Part shown: one piece after another, positions 1-6,860 of the stretch
How positions within the stretch are numbered: position 1 is the first letter of the stretch
Layout of the letters: every line of letters starts with the position of its first letter
Origin: Candidatus Accumulibacter iunctus
GTDB lineage: Bacteria > Pseudomonadota > Gammaproteobacteria > Burkholderiales > Rhodocyclaceae
DNA length: 15,388 nt
NCBI GenBank assembly: GCA_002345025.1
Contig: DDUX01000028.1
Span: 7,997 to 23,384 of the forward strand
Direction of reading: 5' to 3'
Program-made: the position numbers and the translations under genes
The notes under the pieces: generated by a model
Told to the model about the DNA's origin: nothing
Databases searched by the model: none
Seen by the model: the letters and a program-made list of their open reading frames with translations, nothing else

Positions 1-1
1 C

Positions 2-910
2 GACAGCACGCGGCGCCTCGGCGGCTACCTGATGTTCTGCGGCATGGCCAGCCTGGCGATCACCTCGGCGCTCTGGTTTACCGCCACGTCGGGCAATCCG
101 ATCGGCGCCGGGCTGGCCGCCGAACAGGGCCTGCAGGTGAACTTCGGCTCGTGGCTGCTGGCATCCTGCGTACCATCGCTGGTCGTCATTGCCCTGTTGC
201 CGCTGCTGCTTTATCGGCTCTTTCCGCCAGGAATCACCGAAACCCCGGATGCGCCGGAACACGCACGACGCGAGTTGCGGACGATGGGACGCATGTCAAC
301 CGGCGAGAAGATCACGGCGGCGACCTTCGCCGTCATGATCACCGGCTGGGTTCTCGCCGCGCCGTATCAGCTCAACCTGACGGCAATCGCGCTCGCCGGC
401 CTGGCGACGCTGTTGATCAGTGGGGTCCTGACGCTCGACGACATGCACGAACAGGGCGGCACGCTGGTCACCTTCATCTGGCTCGCGGTACTTTTTGGCA
501 TCAGCGGACAGCTCAACGAAATGGGCTTCATGGGCTACGTCGGCGAACGGCTGGCGATGGCGCTCGAAGGTCTCGCGTGGCCGCTTGCCTATGTCTCGCT
601 GCTCGTCATTTACGTCCTGATGCACTACATGTTCGTCAGTCAGAACGCCCAGGTGCTGGCGCTCCTCGGCGTCTTTCTCGACGTCGGCGTCAAGTCGGGG
701 GTTCCCGTCGCACTGATGGCTTACGCACTGCTCTTCGCCAGCAGCTACTTCTCGGTGATCACACCCCAGGCGGGCAGCCAGAACATCATCTTCGTCGCCA
801 GCGGCTACCTCAAACAGGGGGAGTTGTACCGCCTCGGGCTCTTGACGACGATTTTCTGCCTGCTGGTCTTCTTGCTCGTCGGCACCCCGTGGATACTCTG
901 GGTGACCTAG
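2..910 (+). CDS. DASS/SLC13-family anion permease, C-terminal part (5' truncated by window edge)
   Basis: An inner-membrane transporter of the divalent anion:Na+ symporter / CitT-TtdT type, which imports or exchanges dicarboxylates or similar anions. The reading frame is open from base 2 and gives 302 residues before the TAG stop; the N-terminal part lies outside the window, and an ATG at 32 is internal rather than the start. Visible are long hydrophobic segments, a re-entrant-loop motif SALWFTATSGNPIG (about residues 22-35), a charged cytoplasmic loop (about 75-103), the MHYMFVSQNAQV motif (about 207-218) and a second loop motif ITPQAGSQNIIF (about 253-264), followed by a last hydrophobic helix. 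This loop-helix pattern and the SGNP/TPQ pair are typical of the CitT branch. It faces the uspA gene tail to tail with 62 bp between them. The substrate cannot be read from the sequence; sulfate, citrate and C4-dicarboxylates are all possible. Confidence 0.85.
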   Translation, partial: DSTRRLGGYLMFCGMASLAITSALWFTATSGNPIGAGLAAEQGLQVNFGSWLLASCVPSLVVIALLPLLLYRLFPPGITETPDAPEHARRELRTMGRMSTGEKITAATFAVMITGWVLAAPYQLNLTAIALAGLATLLISGVLTLDDMHEQGGTLVTFIWLAVLFGISGQLNEMGFMGYVGERLAMALEGLAWPLAYVSLLVIYVLMHYMFVSQNAQVLALLGVFLDVGVKSGVPVALMAYALLFASSYFSVITPQAGSQNIIFVASGYLKQGELYRLGLLTTIFCLLVFLLVGTPWILWVT

Positions 911-972
911 CCACCCAGCCAGCGCCGGAGTCAGCGAACGACGGCTGGCTGCCGGCCGCCGTCGGCAGACGG

Positions 973-1416
973 CTACCGATAGACGATCACCGGCACCCGC
1001 GAGTACGACAGCACCTTCTGCGTCACGCTGCCAAGGAGCAACTTCTTGATCTCGCTGCGCCCGCGCGACGCGATGAAGATGGCGTCACACCTCTTCTTCC
1101 TCGCGGCCTCGATGATCCCTTCGTGGGTCGTCGCCGGCTTGGAGATCAACCCTGCATAGTCGACGCCGGCCGCCCGCGCCGCCTGCGCAATCTCGTCGAG
1201 GTACTTCTCGCCGGTCACCCGCGCCAGGCGGTCGAGCGTCATCAGCGTCTTCCTGTCGATCAAATCGCCGTCGCCGAAGGCGGAGGGCTGCAGCAGCGGC
1301 ATGGCGTAGTAGCCGGTGACTTTTGCCCCCAGAGACTGCGCCAGCCTGATGCCGGCCCTGATCGCCTGGCGCGATACGACCGAGCCGTCGGTCGGAATGA
1401 GGATGTTCTTGAACAC
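973..1416 (-). CDS. Universal stress protein, UspA family, single domain
   Basis: Small cytoplasmic nucleotide-binding stress protein of 147 residues, the usual single-domain Usp length. It opens with the classic first strand FKNILIPTDGS (residues 2-12), where Asp10 contacts the nucleotide in ATP-binding members. It ends with the ATP-loop region ASRGRSEIKKLLLGS (116-130), then SVTQKVL and a final VPVIVYR strand. The G-x2-G-x9-G-S motif is kept except that its first Gly is Ala116, a common substitution. I chose the GTG start at 1416-1414 because the Usp fold begins right there and GGGAG lies just upstream. The open frame continues about 70 codons further upstream, but that extension is Arg/Gly-rich and unlike any Usp. 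It is convergent with the transporter and is probably transcribed alone from the promoter proposed near 1636-1665. The family acts in stress survival; the particular stress is unknown. Confidence 0.9.
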   Translation of the reverse strand: MFKNILIPTDGSVVSRQAIRAGIRLAQSLGAKVTGYYAMPLLQPSAFGDGDLIDRKTLMTLDRLARVTGEKYLDEIAQAARAAGVDYAGLISKPATTHEGIIEAARKKRCDAIFIASRGRSEIKKLLLGSVTQKVLSYSRVPVIVYR

Positions 1417-1635
1417 GTAGCGTGCTCCCGATAGTCGTTGTGAGCGAAGTGGGGCTGCCCCCTCGCCCCGTCCCGCGGCAGCCAGCACGCCCCCGCTGCA
1501 GGGGCCATCTCGCCGGCCGTCGGGTGCAGAATGGCGGCACACGCGATCACCGCCCCGTTCGTTCCCGCCGCCCGTTGCCCGCAGCTCGCCGACGCAAGTG
1601 CCGGCGGCGGGATGGCGCAACCACACGCGTTACAG

Positions 1636-1665
1636 TATATAGGCCCGCGTCGAAAACGGCGTCAA
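1636..1665 (-). promoter_or_regulatory. Candidate sigma70 promoter reading toward uspA
   Basis: On the minus strand TTGACG (1665-1660) is followed after 18 bases by TATATA (1641-1636), a near-consensus -35/-10 pair in an otherwise GC-rich stretch; an overlapping TATACT lies at 1639-1634. It would give a leader of roughly 210 bases before the uspA GTG. No mapped transcript is available, so this rests on sequence match alone. Confidence 0.45.
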
Positions 1666-1707
1666 TTGCCGGCCAACATCGTCCCGCCGTGGCGCGAACG
1701 CCTGCGG

Positions 1708-1713
1708 TACAAT
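1708..1713 (+). promoter_or_regulatory. Possible -10 element (TACAAT) for the ABC-F gene
   Basis: TACAAT sits in GC-rich sequence about 165 bp before the ABC-F start. I see no good -35 hexamer at 16-18 bases upstream, so support is weak. The box overlaps the second copy of the CAATTGCCGGC direct repeat (1710-1720). Confidence 0.25.
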
Positions 1714-1877
1714 TGCCGGCTTTCGCCAGTCGACGCCCACGGCGTGCTGCAGCATCGGCGACATACCGGCTGACGGCAGGCCCCTGTCTCTCGACGCGTT
1801 TCGCCCATCTGCGTCTGGGGCCTCCTCGCCCGTTTCCGGCGTGACTTTCACGCATTCGATCTTCCAGAGGTTTCTTC

Positions 1878-3500
1878 GTGCTCATCGCCAACAACATCAC
1901 CATGCAGTTCGGGGCGCGTCCCCTTTTCGAAAACGTCTCGCTCAAGTTCGGCGAGGGCTATCGCTACGGATTGATCGGCGCCAACGGCTCGGGCAAGTCG
2001 ACCTTGATGAAAATCCTGGCGCGCGAACTCGAGCCGACTGCCGGCAACGTCACGAAGGACGCACACGAACGCATGGCCTACCTGCGCCAGGATCAGTTCG
2101 CCTTCGAGGAGCAGCGGGTGATCGACGTCGTCATGATGGGGCATGAGGAAATGTGGAGGTGCATGCTCGAGAAGGACGCGATCTACGCCAACCCCGATGC
2201 CAGCGAGGCGGATTACATGCACGCTGCCGACCTCGAAGCCCGCTTCGCCGAGTACGGCGGCTACAGCGCCGAGTCGCGCGCCGGCGAACTGCTGCTCGGT
2301 GTCGGCATCCCGGCAGCGCAGCACTACGGCCCGATGAGCGATGTCGCACCCGGCTGGAAGCTGCGCGTCCTCCTGATCCAGGCGCTGTTCGCCGACCCGG
2401 ATATCCTGCTCCTCGACGAGCCGACGAACAACCTCGACATCGGCACGATCCGCTGGCTGGAAAACGTGATCAACGAGCGCAACAGCACGATGGTCATCAT
2501 CTCGCACGATCGCCATTTCCTCAACCAGGTCTGCACGCACATGGCGGACCTCGATTACGGCAAGATCACCGTCTACCCGGGTAACTACGACGATTTCATG
2601 GAAGCCTCGACGCAGGCGCGGCAACGACAGCAGAGTGCCAACGCCAAGGCGAAGGAACGGATCGCCGAGTTGCAGAGCTTCGTCCGCCGCTTCTCGGCCA
2701 ACGCATCGAAGGCCAAACAGGCCACCTCACGCCTGAAGCTGATCGACAAGCTCAGACCCGAGGACGTCAAGCCGTCGTCGCGCCAGTATCCCTGGATCCG
2801 CTTCGAGTTCGACGACAAGGAAAAGCTGCACCGGCAGGCGGTCGAGATTCAGAACCTCGGCTTCGCCTATCATGCTGCCGAACGGCCGCTCTTCAGCAAG
2901 TTCGACCTCAGCCTCAACGGTGGCGACCGCCTGGCCATCATCGGCGAGAACGGCGTCGGCAAGACGACGCTGCTGAAGCTGCTGATGGGCGAACTGCAAC
3001 CGCAGCGCGGCAGCATCAAGTGGGCCGAAAAGGCGCGCCCCGGCTACTGCGCGCAGGACCATGCGATCGACTTCGACAGCGATCTCAGTCTGACCGACTG
3101 GATCGCCGGCTACGCGCGCGGCAGCGCCGAAGAGGGCGACGATCTGGCGACGCTGATCCGCGGCACCCTCGGCCGGCTGCTGTTCTCGGGCAACGAGGTG
3201 CAAAAGCCGGTGCGCGTCATCTCCGGCGGCGAACAGGGGCGGATGATCTTCGGCAAGCTGATGCTGCAGCGGCCGAACGTGCTGGTGATGGACGAACCGA
3301 CCAACCACCTCGACATGGAATCGATCGAGTCGCTGAACACCGCGCTCGAGAAGTTCAAGGGAACGCTGATCTTCGTTTCGCACGACCGCGAGTTCGTCTC
3401 GTCACTGGCGACACGCGTCCTCGAAATCCGCCCCGACGGCACGCTGGTGAACTACCTCGGCAACTACGAAGACTACCTCGCCAGCCAGGGAATCGCGTAA
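1878..3500 (+). CDS. ybiT: ABC-F ATPase, YbiT type
   Basis: Soluble twin-ATPase ABC-F protein of 540 residues; this family works on the ribosome (tRNA/peptidyl-transferase region) rather than in membrane transport. Domain 1 has Walker A GANGSGKST (34-42), Walker B DILLLDEP (175-182) and SHD (209-211). A charged linker (about 245-300) carries the ABC-F-type AELQSFVRRFSANASKA segment. Domain 2 has Walker A GENGVGKTT (356-364), signature SGGEQ (449-453), VLVMDEPTNHLD (468-479) and SHD (501-503). In domain 1 the signature LSGGE is replaced by VAPGWK (156-161). That replacement is characteristic of YbiT, which this protein matches along its whole length and at its C-terminus (SSLATRVLEI...GNYEDYL). 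The start is GTG at 1878, with AGAGG at 1866-1870 seven bases upstream. The gene is monocistronic, convergent with mnmA at a 26-bp distance, with no clear hairpin between them. The YbiT assignment is firm; its exact cellular role is poorly known even in E. coli. Confidence 0.95.
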   Translation: MLIANNITMQFGARPLFENVSLKFGEGYRYGLIGANGSGKSTLMKILARELEPTAGNVTKDAHERMAYLRQDQFAFEEQRVIDVVMMGHEEMWRCMLEKDAIYANPDASEADYMHAADLEARFAEYGGYSAESRAGELLLGVGIPAAQHYGPMSDVAPGWKLRVLLIQALFADPDILLLDEPTNNLDIGTIRWLENVINERNSTMVIISHDRHFLNQVCTHMADLDYGKITVYPGNYDDFMEASTQARQRQQSANAKAKERIAELQSFVRRFSANASKAKQATSRLKLIDKLRPEDVKPSSRQYPWIRFEFDDKEKLHRQAVEIQNLGFAYHAAERPLFSKFDLSLNGGDRLAIIGENGVGKTTLLKLLMGELQPQRGSIKWAEKARPGYCAQDHAIDFDSDLSLTDWIAGYARGSAEEGDDLATLIRGTLGRLLFSGNEVQKPVRVISGGEQGRMIFGKLMLQRPNVLVMDEPTNHLDMESIESLNTALEKFKGTLIFVSHDREFVSSLATRVLEIRPDGTLVNYLGNYEDYLASQGIA

Positions 3501-3526
3501 GCGGCGAGCAGCGTCGCGGGGTTCGC

Positions 3527-4627
3527 TCAGGCGATGACGCCGCCGCCGAGACAGACGCGGCTCTCGTACACCACCACCGACTGCCCCGGAGTCACCGCCC
3601 ACTGCGGCTCGGCGAAGCGGATCCGGCAGGCATCCGCCGCCACCCACTCGATCTCGCACGGCGCATCGGCCTGCCGGTAGCGCGTCTTCGCCGTATACAC
3701 CCAGTGCGCGTGCGGCGGCTGAGCGGACACCCAGGAGAGATCGCGCGCGGTCAGCTCGTCGCTGAGCAGCGCGGGGTGATGGTGGCCCTGCACGACATGC
3801 AGGACGTTGTTGACGATGTCCTTGCCGGCGACGAACCAGGCGTCGTGGTCGCCGCTCACGCCGCCCTTGCCGCCCTTGACGCCGCCGATGTGCAGCCCCT
3901 TGCGCTGGCCGATGGTGTGATAGGCGACGCCGTCGTGCTCACCAAGCACGCGGTCGTCGTCGAGGCCGCGAATCTCGCCCTTCTGCGGCGGCAGGTAGCG
4001 CGTCAGGAACTCCTTGAAGGGTCGCTCGCCGATGAAGCAGATGCCGGTCGAGTCCTTCTTGAGCGCGACGTGCAGGCCGGCATCGGCGGCGATCCGGCGC
4101 ACCTCGCGCTTGTACAGGCCGGCGAGCGGGAACAGCGTCGTCGCCAGTTGCTCCTGCTGCAGCCGATGCAGGAAATAACTCTGGTCCTTGGTGCCGTCCT
4201 CGGCCTTGAGCAACTGCCAGACGCCCTGGAACTCGCGCACACCGGCGTAATGACCGGTGGCGATGCGATCGGCGCCGATCCGCGCTGCATGCTCGAGAAA
4301 GGCCCGGAACTTGATCTCGGAATTGCAGAGGACGTCCGGGTTCGGCGTCCGCCCCGCCGCGTACTCGCTGAGGAAGTGGGCAAAGACGCGTTCGCGATAC
4401 TCGGCGGCGAAGTTCAGCACCTCGATGTCAATCCCGAGGGTATCGGCGACGCTCATGACATCGACCAGGTCCTGGCGCGACGCGCAGTGCTCGTCGGTAT
4501 CGTCGTCCTCCCAGTTCTTCATGAACAGACCGACGACCCGCCAGCCCTGCTGCTTGAGCAACAGGGCTGCCACCGCCGAATCGACGCCGCCCGAGAGGCC
4601 GACGAGTACCGTTCTTCCTTCGTTCAT
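3527..4627 (-). CDS. mnmA: tRNA-specific 2-thiouridylase MnmA
   Basis: Cytoplasmic enzyme that adenylates and thiolates U34 of tRNA Lys/Glu/Gln, making the s2U part of mnm5s2U with persulfide sulfur from a relay. The protein has 366 residues, normal for the family. Seen: PP-loop SGGVDS (12-17), the NPDVLCNSEIKF segment with catalytic Cys101, ATGHYAG (123-129), the DGTKDQSYFL tRNA/interface stretch (144-153), and STGICFIGER with the second active-site Cys197. The C-terminal beta-barrel region follows, with GQRKGLHIGG. The start is ATG at 4627, with an AGGG-rich ribosome-binding site in the 24-bp gap behind the upstream hypothetical gene. It is the last gene of the minus-strand run Nudix - secreted protein - mnmA and meets ybiT tail to tail. 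A Gly/Lys-rich insert GGVKGGKGG (about 268-276) after GLHIGG is slightly unusual, but no key residue is missing. Confidence 0.97.
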   Translation of the reverse strand: MNEGRTVLVGLSGGVDSAVAALLLKQQGWRVVGLFMKNWEDDDTDEHCASRQDLVDVMSVADTLGIDIEVLNFAAEYRERVFAHFLSEYAAGRTPNPDVLCNSEIKFRAFLEHAARIGADRIATGHYAGVREFQGVWQLLKAEDGTKDQSYFLHRLQQEQLATTLFPLAGLYKREVRRIAADAGLHVALKKDSTGICFIGERPFKEFLTRYLPPQKGEIRGLDDDRVLGEHDGVAYHTIGQRKGLHIGGVKGGKGGVSGDHDAWFVAGKDIVNNVLHVVQGHHHPALLSDELTARDLSWVSAQPPHAHWVYTAKTRYRQADAPCEIEWVAADACRIRFAEPQWAVTPGQSVVVYESRVCLGGGVIA

Positions 4628-4651
4628 TTCCCTGTCCCTGCAGCCATCACC

Positions 4652-5272
4652 TCAAGGGCTCAAAGCCGGCGCACCGGCGACCAGCGAGGCCATCGAGCTC
4701 TCTTCCTCGCCGCCCCCGGCGAGCCATTCCGGCAGCGGCATCAGCACCGCCGGCTGGCCATTGTCACGAAACCAGCTATCGACGACGTAGAGCTGCGGTG
4801 TCGCAGCCACGTCGTCGTCAAGCGGCGCTGGCGCCCTTTCCTCGATCTGCGCCGAGAAATGGGCAGCGAACAGATAGCGCGTCCGCAGCACCGGTTCGCG
4901 GACCTCATGGAAGCGCAACCAGCGACGATCGTCGAGCATCCGCAGCAGACGTGTCGTCGTCAGCGAGTGGTCGATGCAGTCCATTCGTCCTGCGACGCCA
5001 TCGTCGGCAACGTTGCCGCCACGGTCGGCGGCGATGACGCTCTGCTCGCCCGCCCAGCCGAGCAGCCAGCCGATCACCAGCGACAACCGGTCGCGCTCGT
5101 CGGCAGCGTCGCCTGCAGCCACGAGAAAGGCCCCCACCAGCGCCAGCTGCTGGTCAGTGTAGCGCACCTCGACCTCCTGCAGGCAGCCGTAGTTGTAGCA
5201 GACGCGCAGCCTCTCGTCGGCCACTGCGGTCTGCAACAGTGCCGGCAACAGCAGGACGCTCAGCCAGCGCAT
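4652..5272 (-). CDS. Secreted conserved protein of unknown function, possible transglutaminase-like Cys protease fold
   Basis: A 206-residue protein I recall only as a conserved hypothetical of betaproteobacteria. It begins with a likely Sec signal peptide: MRW, a hydrophobic run to about residue 15, then TAVA-DE with cleavage after about Ala18. The mature part has a CYNYGC start (25-30), an AADRGGN...GRMDCIDHS block (81-103) containing Cys99, an AAHFS segment (His138), and YVVDSWFRDNG (162-172) containing Asp166. The order Cys - His 39 residues later - Asp 28 residues later, with Cys at the head of a predicted helix and Asp in a strand, recalls transglutaminase-like/BTLCP cysteine peptidases. 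This is inference only. The start ATG at 5272 lies 13 bp inside the 3' end of the Nudix gene, so translation is probably coupled; mnmA follows after 24 bp. A longer upstream open frame exists but is the shadow of the Nudix gene. Confidence 0.75.
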   Translation of the reverse strand: MRWLSVLLLPALLQTAVADERLRVCYNYGCLQEVEVRYTDQQLALVGAFLVAAGDAADERDRLSLVIGWLLGWAGEQSVIAADRGGNVADDGVAGRMDCIDHSLTTTRLLRMLDDRRWLRFHEVREPVLRTRYLFAAHFSAQIEERAPAPLDDDVAATPQLYVVDSWFRDNGQPAVLMPLPEWLAGGGEEESSMASLVAGAPALSP

Positions 5273-5715
5273 GCCAGATGGTTCAGCAGGTGCAGCGGGT
5301 AACGCTTGCCGGCCAGCCAGTCGTCGATGCAGCGCAGCACCATCGGACTGCGGTGCTGCGCCTGTCGCGCCCGGATTTCGTCGACGGTCAGCCAGTGCGC
5401 CGCCAGGATGCCGGCATCGAGTTGCCGCCCGGGATCGTGGCCGACGATCTCGCCGGCGAAGGCAAAGCGCAGATAGGCCAGATCGCCGGCGCCGGTCGGG
5501 TACAGGTAGACGCCGACCAGCGCCTGCGGGCGCATCGTGTACGCAGTTTCCTCGAGGGTCTCGCGAACGGCCGCGTCGAGCAGCGACTCGCCGCAATCGA
5601 GGTGACCTGCGGGCTGGTTGAAGCGGATGCCGTACTCCGTCTCCTCTTCGACGAGCAGGAAGCGACCGTCGCGCTCGAGCACCGCGGCGACGGTGACGTT
5701 CGGTTTCCAGATCAT
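5260..5715 (-). CDS. nudJ: Nudix hydrolase, NudJ (YmfB) type
   Basis: Cytoplasmic Nudix pyrophosphatase of 151 residues. In E. coli the homologue NudJ removes phosphates from nucleoside di/triphosphates and from the thiamine precursor HMP-PP. Seen: the first strand KPNVTVAAVLERDGRFLLVEE and the Nudix box GHLDCGESLLDAAVRETLEE (Gly37, Glu43, Arg51-Glu52, Glu55-Glu56), with the usual Gly of EExG replaced by Ala58. The C-terminal part RSPMVLRCIDDWLAGKRYPL closely follows the NudJ pattern of RSPLV...GQRYPL. The neighbourhood supports the call, because nudJ sits next to mnmA in E. coli as well. Here one secreted protein is inserted between them. The start is ATG at 5715, with an AAGG about ten bases upstream, and the gene is divergent from ilvE across a 107-bp gap. 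It heads the proposed three-gene operon. The in vivo substrate is not determined by the sequence. Confidence 0.88.
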   Translation of the reverse strand: MIWKPNVTVAAVLERDGRFLLVEEETEYGIRFNQPAGHLDCGESLLDAAVRETLEETAYTMRPQALVGVYLYPTGAGDLAYLRFAFAGEIVGHDPGRQLDAGILAAHWLTVDEIRARQAQHRSPMVLRCIDDWLAGKRYPLHLLNHLACAG

Positions 5716-5748
5716 GGCAGGAGCCTTGCGGGGATCGGCGAAGCCGCC

Positions 5749-5754
5749 ATTTTA
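5749..5754 (-). promoter_or_regulatory. -10-like box (TAAAAT) for the nudJ-mnmA cluster
   Basis: The minus strand reads GGTAAAATGG here, 34 bp upstream of the nudJ ATG, an AT-rich hexamer in a GC-rich divergent gap. No good -35 is seen 16-18 bp further up, so only the -10 is proposed. Confidence 0.35.
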
Positions 5755-5779
5755 CCGCCAACCGGGGGGCGAAATCGGC

Positions 5780-5785
5780 TAGAAT
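5780..5785 (+). promoter_or_regulatory. -10-like box (TAGAAT) for ilvE
   Basis: TAGAAT in the context CGGCTAGAATTTCCG, 37 bp before the ilvE ATG; one mismatch to TATAAT. The -35 position (about 5757-5762) has no clear match. It lies 25 bp from the opposite-facing TAAAAT box, so the two divergent promoters would share their upstream region. Confidence 0.4.
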
Positions 5786-5822
5786 TTCCGCTTCAGGGTT
5801 ACCGGAACGAGGGGAGAAGAGG

Positions 5823-6743
5823 ATGTCCATGGCGGATCGCGACGGCTTCATCTGGTACGACGGCAAGCTCGTTCCATGGCGCGAGGCCACGACCCACGTG
5901 CTGACCCACACCCTGCACTACGGCATGGGCGTCTTCGAGGGAATCCGTGCCTACAAGGCGGCGAGGGGTACGGCGATCTTCCGCCTTGCCGAGCACACCG
6001 AGCGCCTGTTCAACTCCGCCTACATCTTCCAGATGAAGATGCCCTACGACCGGGAGACCCTGCTCGAGGCACAGAAGGAAGTGGTGCGCGCGAACGGGCT
6101 CGAGTCGTGCTACATCCGGCCGATCGTCTTCTACGGCTCGGAAGCGATGGGCATCGCCGCCACCTCGATCAGCACGCATGTCGCCATCGCCGCCTGGCCG
6201 TGGGGTGCGTACCTCGGTGCCGAGGGAATGGAGAAGGGCATCCGCGTCAAGACCTCGTCCTTCACCCGGCATCACGTGAACATCAACATGTGCCGCTCGA
6301 AGTCGGTCGGCACCTACACCAACTCGATCCTCGCCCACCAGGAAGTGGCGCATGACGGCTACGACGAGGCGCTGCTGCTCGACGTCGATGGCTACGTCGC
6401 CGAAGGTGCCGGCGAGAACGTCTTCATCGTCAGGAAAGGCAAGCTGTACACGCCCGACCTGACGTCGTGCCTCGAGGGCATCACTCGCGCCTCGGTGCTC
6501 GAACTCGCCGATGAACTCGGCATTCCGGTGGTCGAGAAGCGCATCACGCGCGACGAGGTTTATTGCGCCGACGAGGCCTTTTTCACCGGCACCGCCGCCG
6601 AAGTGACGCCAATCCGCGAGCTCGACAATCGCCAGATCGGCGCCGGCCACCGCGGCCCGATCACGACGAGAATCCAGAGCCTGTTCTTCGACTGCGTGAA
6701 CGGCCGCGTGCCGGCGCACGAAGACTGGCTTGCCTACGTCTAA
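5823..6743 (+). CDS. ilvE: Branched-chain amino-acid aminotransferase
   Basis: PLP enzyme catalysing the last step of Val/Ile/Leu synthesis by transferring the amino group from glutamate to branched-chain 2-oxo acids; cytoplasmic. It has 306 residues and is full length. Seen: THTLHYGMGVFEGIRAY (28-44), RPIVFYG (99-105), the PLP lysine Lys160 in INMCRSKSVGTYTNS (154-168), EGAGENVFIV (194-203) and FFTGTAAEVTPI (253-264), all diagnostic for fold-type IV BCATs of the IlvE type. The start is ATG at 5823, preceded by GGGGAGAAGAGG; a second ATG at 5829 is an alternative six bases on. It begins the plus-strand run. The following 148-bp gap with three hairpins could partly insulate it from the zinc-finger/waaF genes. 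Confidence 0.97.
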   Translation: MSMADRDGFIWYDGKLVPWREATTHVLTHTLHYGMGVFEGIRAYKAARGTAIFRLAEHTERLFNSAYIFQMKMPYDRETLLEAQKEVVRANGLESCYIRPIVFYGSEAMGIAATSISTHVAIAAWPWGAYLGAEGMEKGIRVKTSSFTRHHVNINMCRSKSVGTYTNSILAHQEVAHDGYDEALLLDVDGYVAEGAGENVFIVRKGKLYTPDLTSCLEGITRASVLELADELGIPVVEKRITRDEVYCADEAFFTGTAAEVTPIRELDNRQIGAGHRGPITTRIQSLFFDCVNGRVPAHEDWLAYV

Positions 6744-6790
6744 CGGTCATGACTTTCGACACACCCCTGATGATGAAAGTCATGACTGTT
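6742..6790. repeat. Long inverted repeat (hairpin 1 of the ilvE 3' element)
   Basis: The 12-bp arms GTCATGACTTTC (6746-6757) and GAAAGTCATGAC (6775-6786) are perfectly complementary. With one G-U pair the stem extends outward to 6742/6790, enclosing a loop of about 15 bases. Each arm contains the self-palindrome GTCATGAC. The left foot overlaps the ilvE stop codon. There is no U-run after it, so it is not a standard terminator; it could stabilise mRNA ends or be a mobile REP-type unit. Confidence 0.8.
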
Positions 6791-6804
6791 TCCCTCCTCC
6801 CCGG

Positions 6805-6830
6805 CCCTTCTCCCGCGCACGGGAGAAGGG
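6805..6830. repeat. REP-like hairpin (hairpin 2)
   Basis: A perfect 11-bp stem CCCTTCTCCCG / CGGGAGAAGGG (6805-6815 / 6820-6830) closes a CGCA tetraloop, preceded by a pyrimidine-rich CCCTCCTCCCCGG. This CTTCTCCCG..CGGGAGAAG form resembles dispersed extragenic palindromes known in many GC-rich proteobacteria. No T-tract follows, so it is not an intrinsic terminator by sequence. Copy number in the genome is not visible from one window. Confidence 0.75.
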
Positions 6831-6839
6831 AGATTCGCG

Positions 6840-6860
6840 AGTCGCAGACGCGACTTTCAC
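6840..6860. repeat. Small stem-loop ending in a third GACTTTC unit (hairpin 3)
   Basis: AGTCGC (6840-6845) pairs with GCGACT (6850-6855) across an AGAC loop, and the sequence continues as GACTTTCAC. The GACTTTC word is thus present three times in the gap: 6751-6757 (+), 6775-6781 (-) and 6853-6859 (+). This suggests that the gap between ilvE and the zinc-finger gene is one composite element. Confidence 0.55.

Larger units (their letters stand above)
1417..1877. other. 461-bp non-coding gap between divergent uspA and ybiT
   Basis: No convincing gene lies here; open frames crossing it are Arg/Ala-rich and have no family resemblance. It must hold the control regions for uspA (leftward) and the ABC-F gene (rightward). 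Seen in it: a leftward sigma70-like promoter (1636-1665), an 11-bp direct repeat CAATTGCCGGC at 1663-1673 and 1710-1720, a TACAAT -10-like box at 1708-1713 on the plus strand, and a small dyad CGTGA-CTT-TCACG at about 1840-1852 just before the ABC-F ribosome-binding site. Confidence 0.6.

Noticed and set aside
916..951. Bidirectional terminator between the transporter and uspA
   Set aside because: A 7-bp repeat CAGCCAG/CTGGCTG exists, but the loop is 22 bases and no T-run follows; too weak to call.
151..1434. Long plus-strand frame across the transporter and uspA
   Set aside because: Very Arg/His-rich and overlaps two recognised genes in other frames.
1878..3500. Loss of function in the ABC-F protein because the first signature motif is VAPGWK instead of LSGGE
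   Set aside because: This replacement is normal for the YbiT subfamily, so it is not an anomaly.
3020..5302. Long open frame on the plus strand, antisense to mnmA and the secreted protein
   Set aside because: Arg/Ala/Asp-rich translation without family resemblance; the minus strand holds clear genes with motifs. A GC-rich shadow frame.
6805..6830. Intrinsic terminator after ilvE
   Set aside because: The hairpin is strong, but AGATTCGCG follows instead of a T-run, on both strands no U-tract is present at the stem foot.
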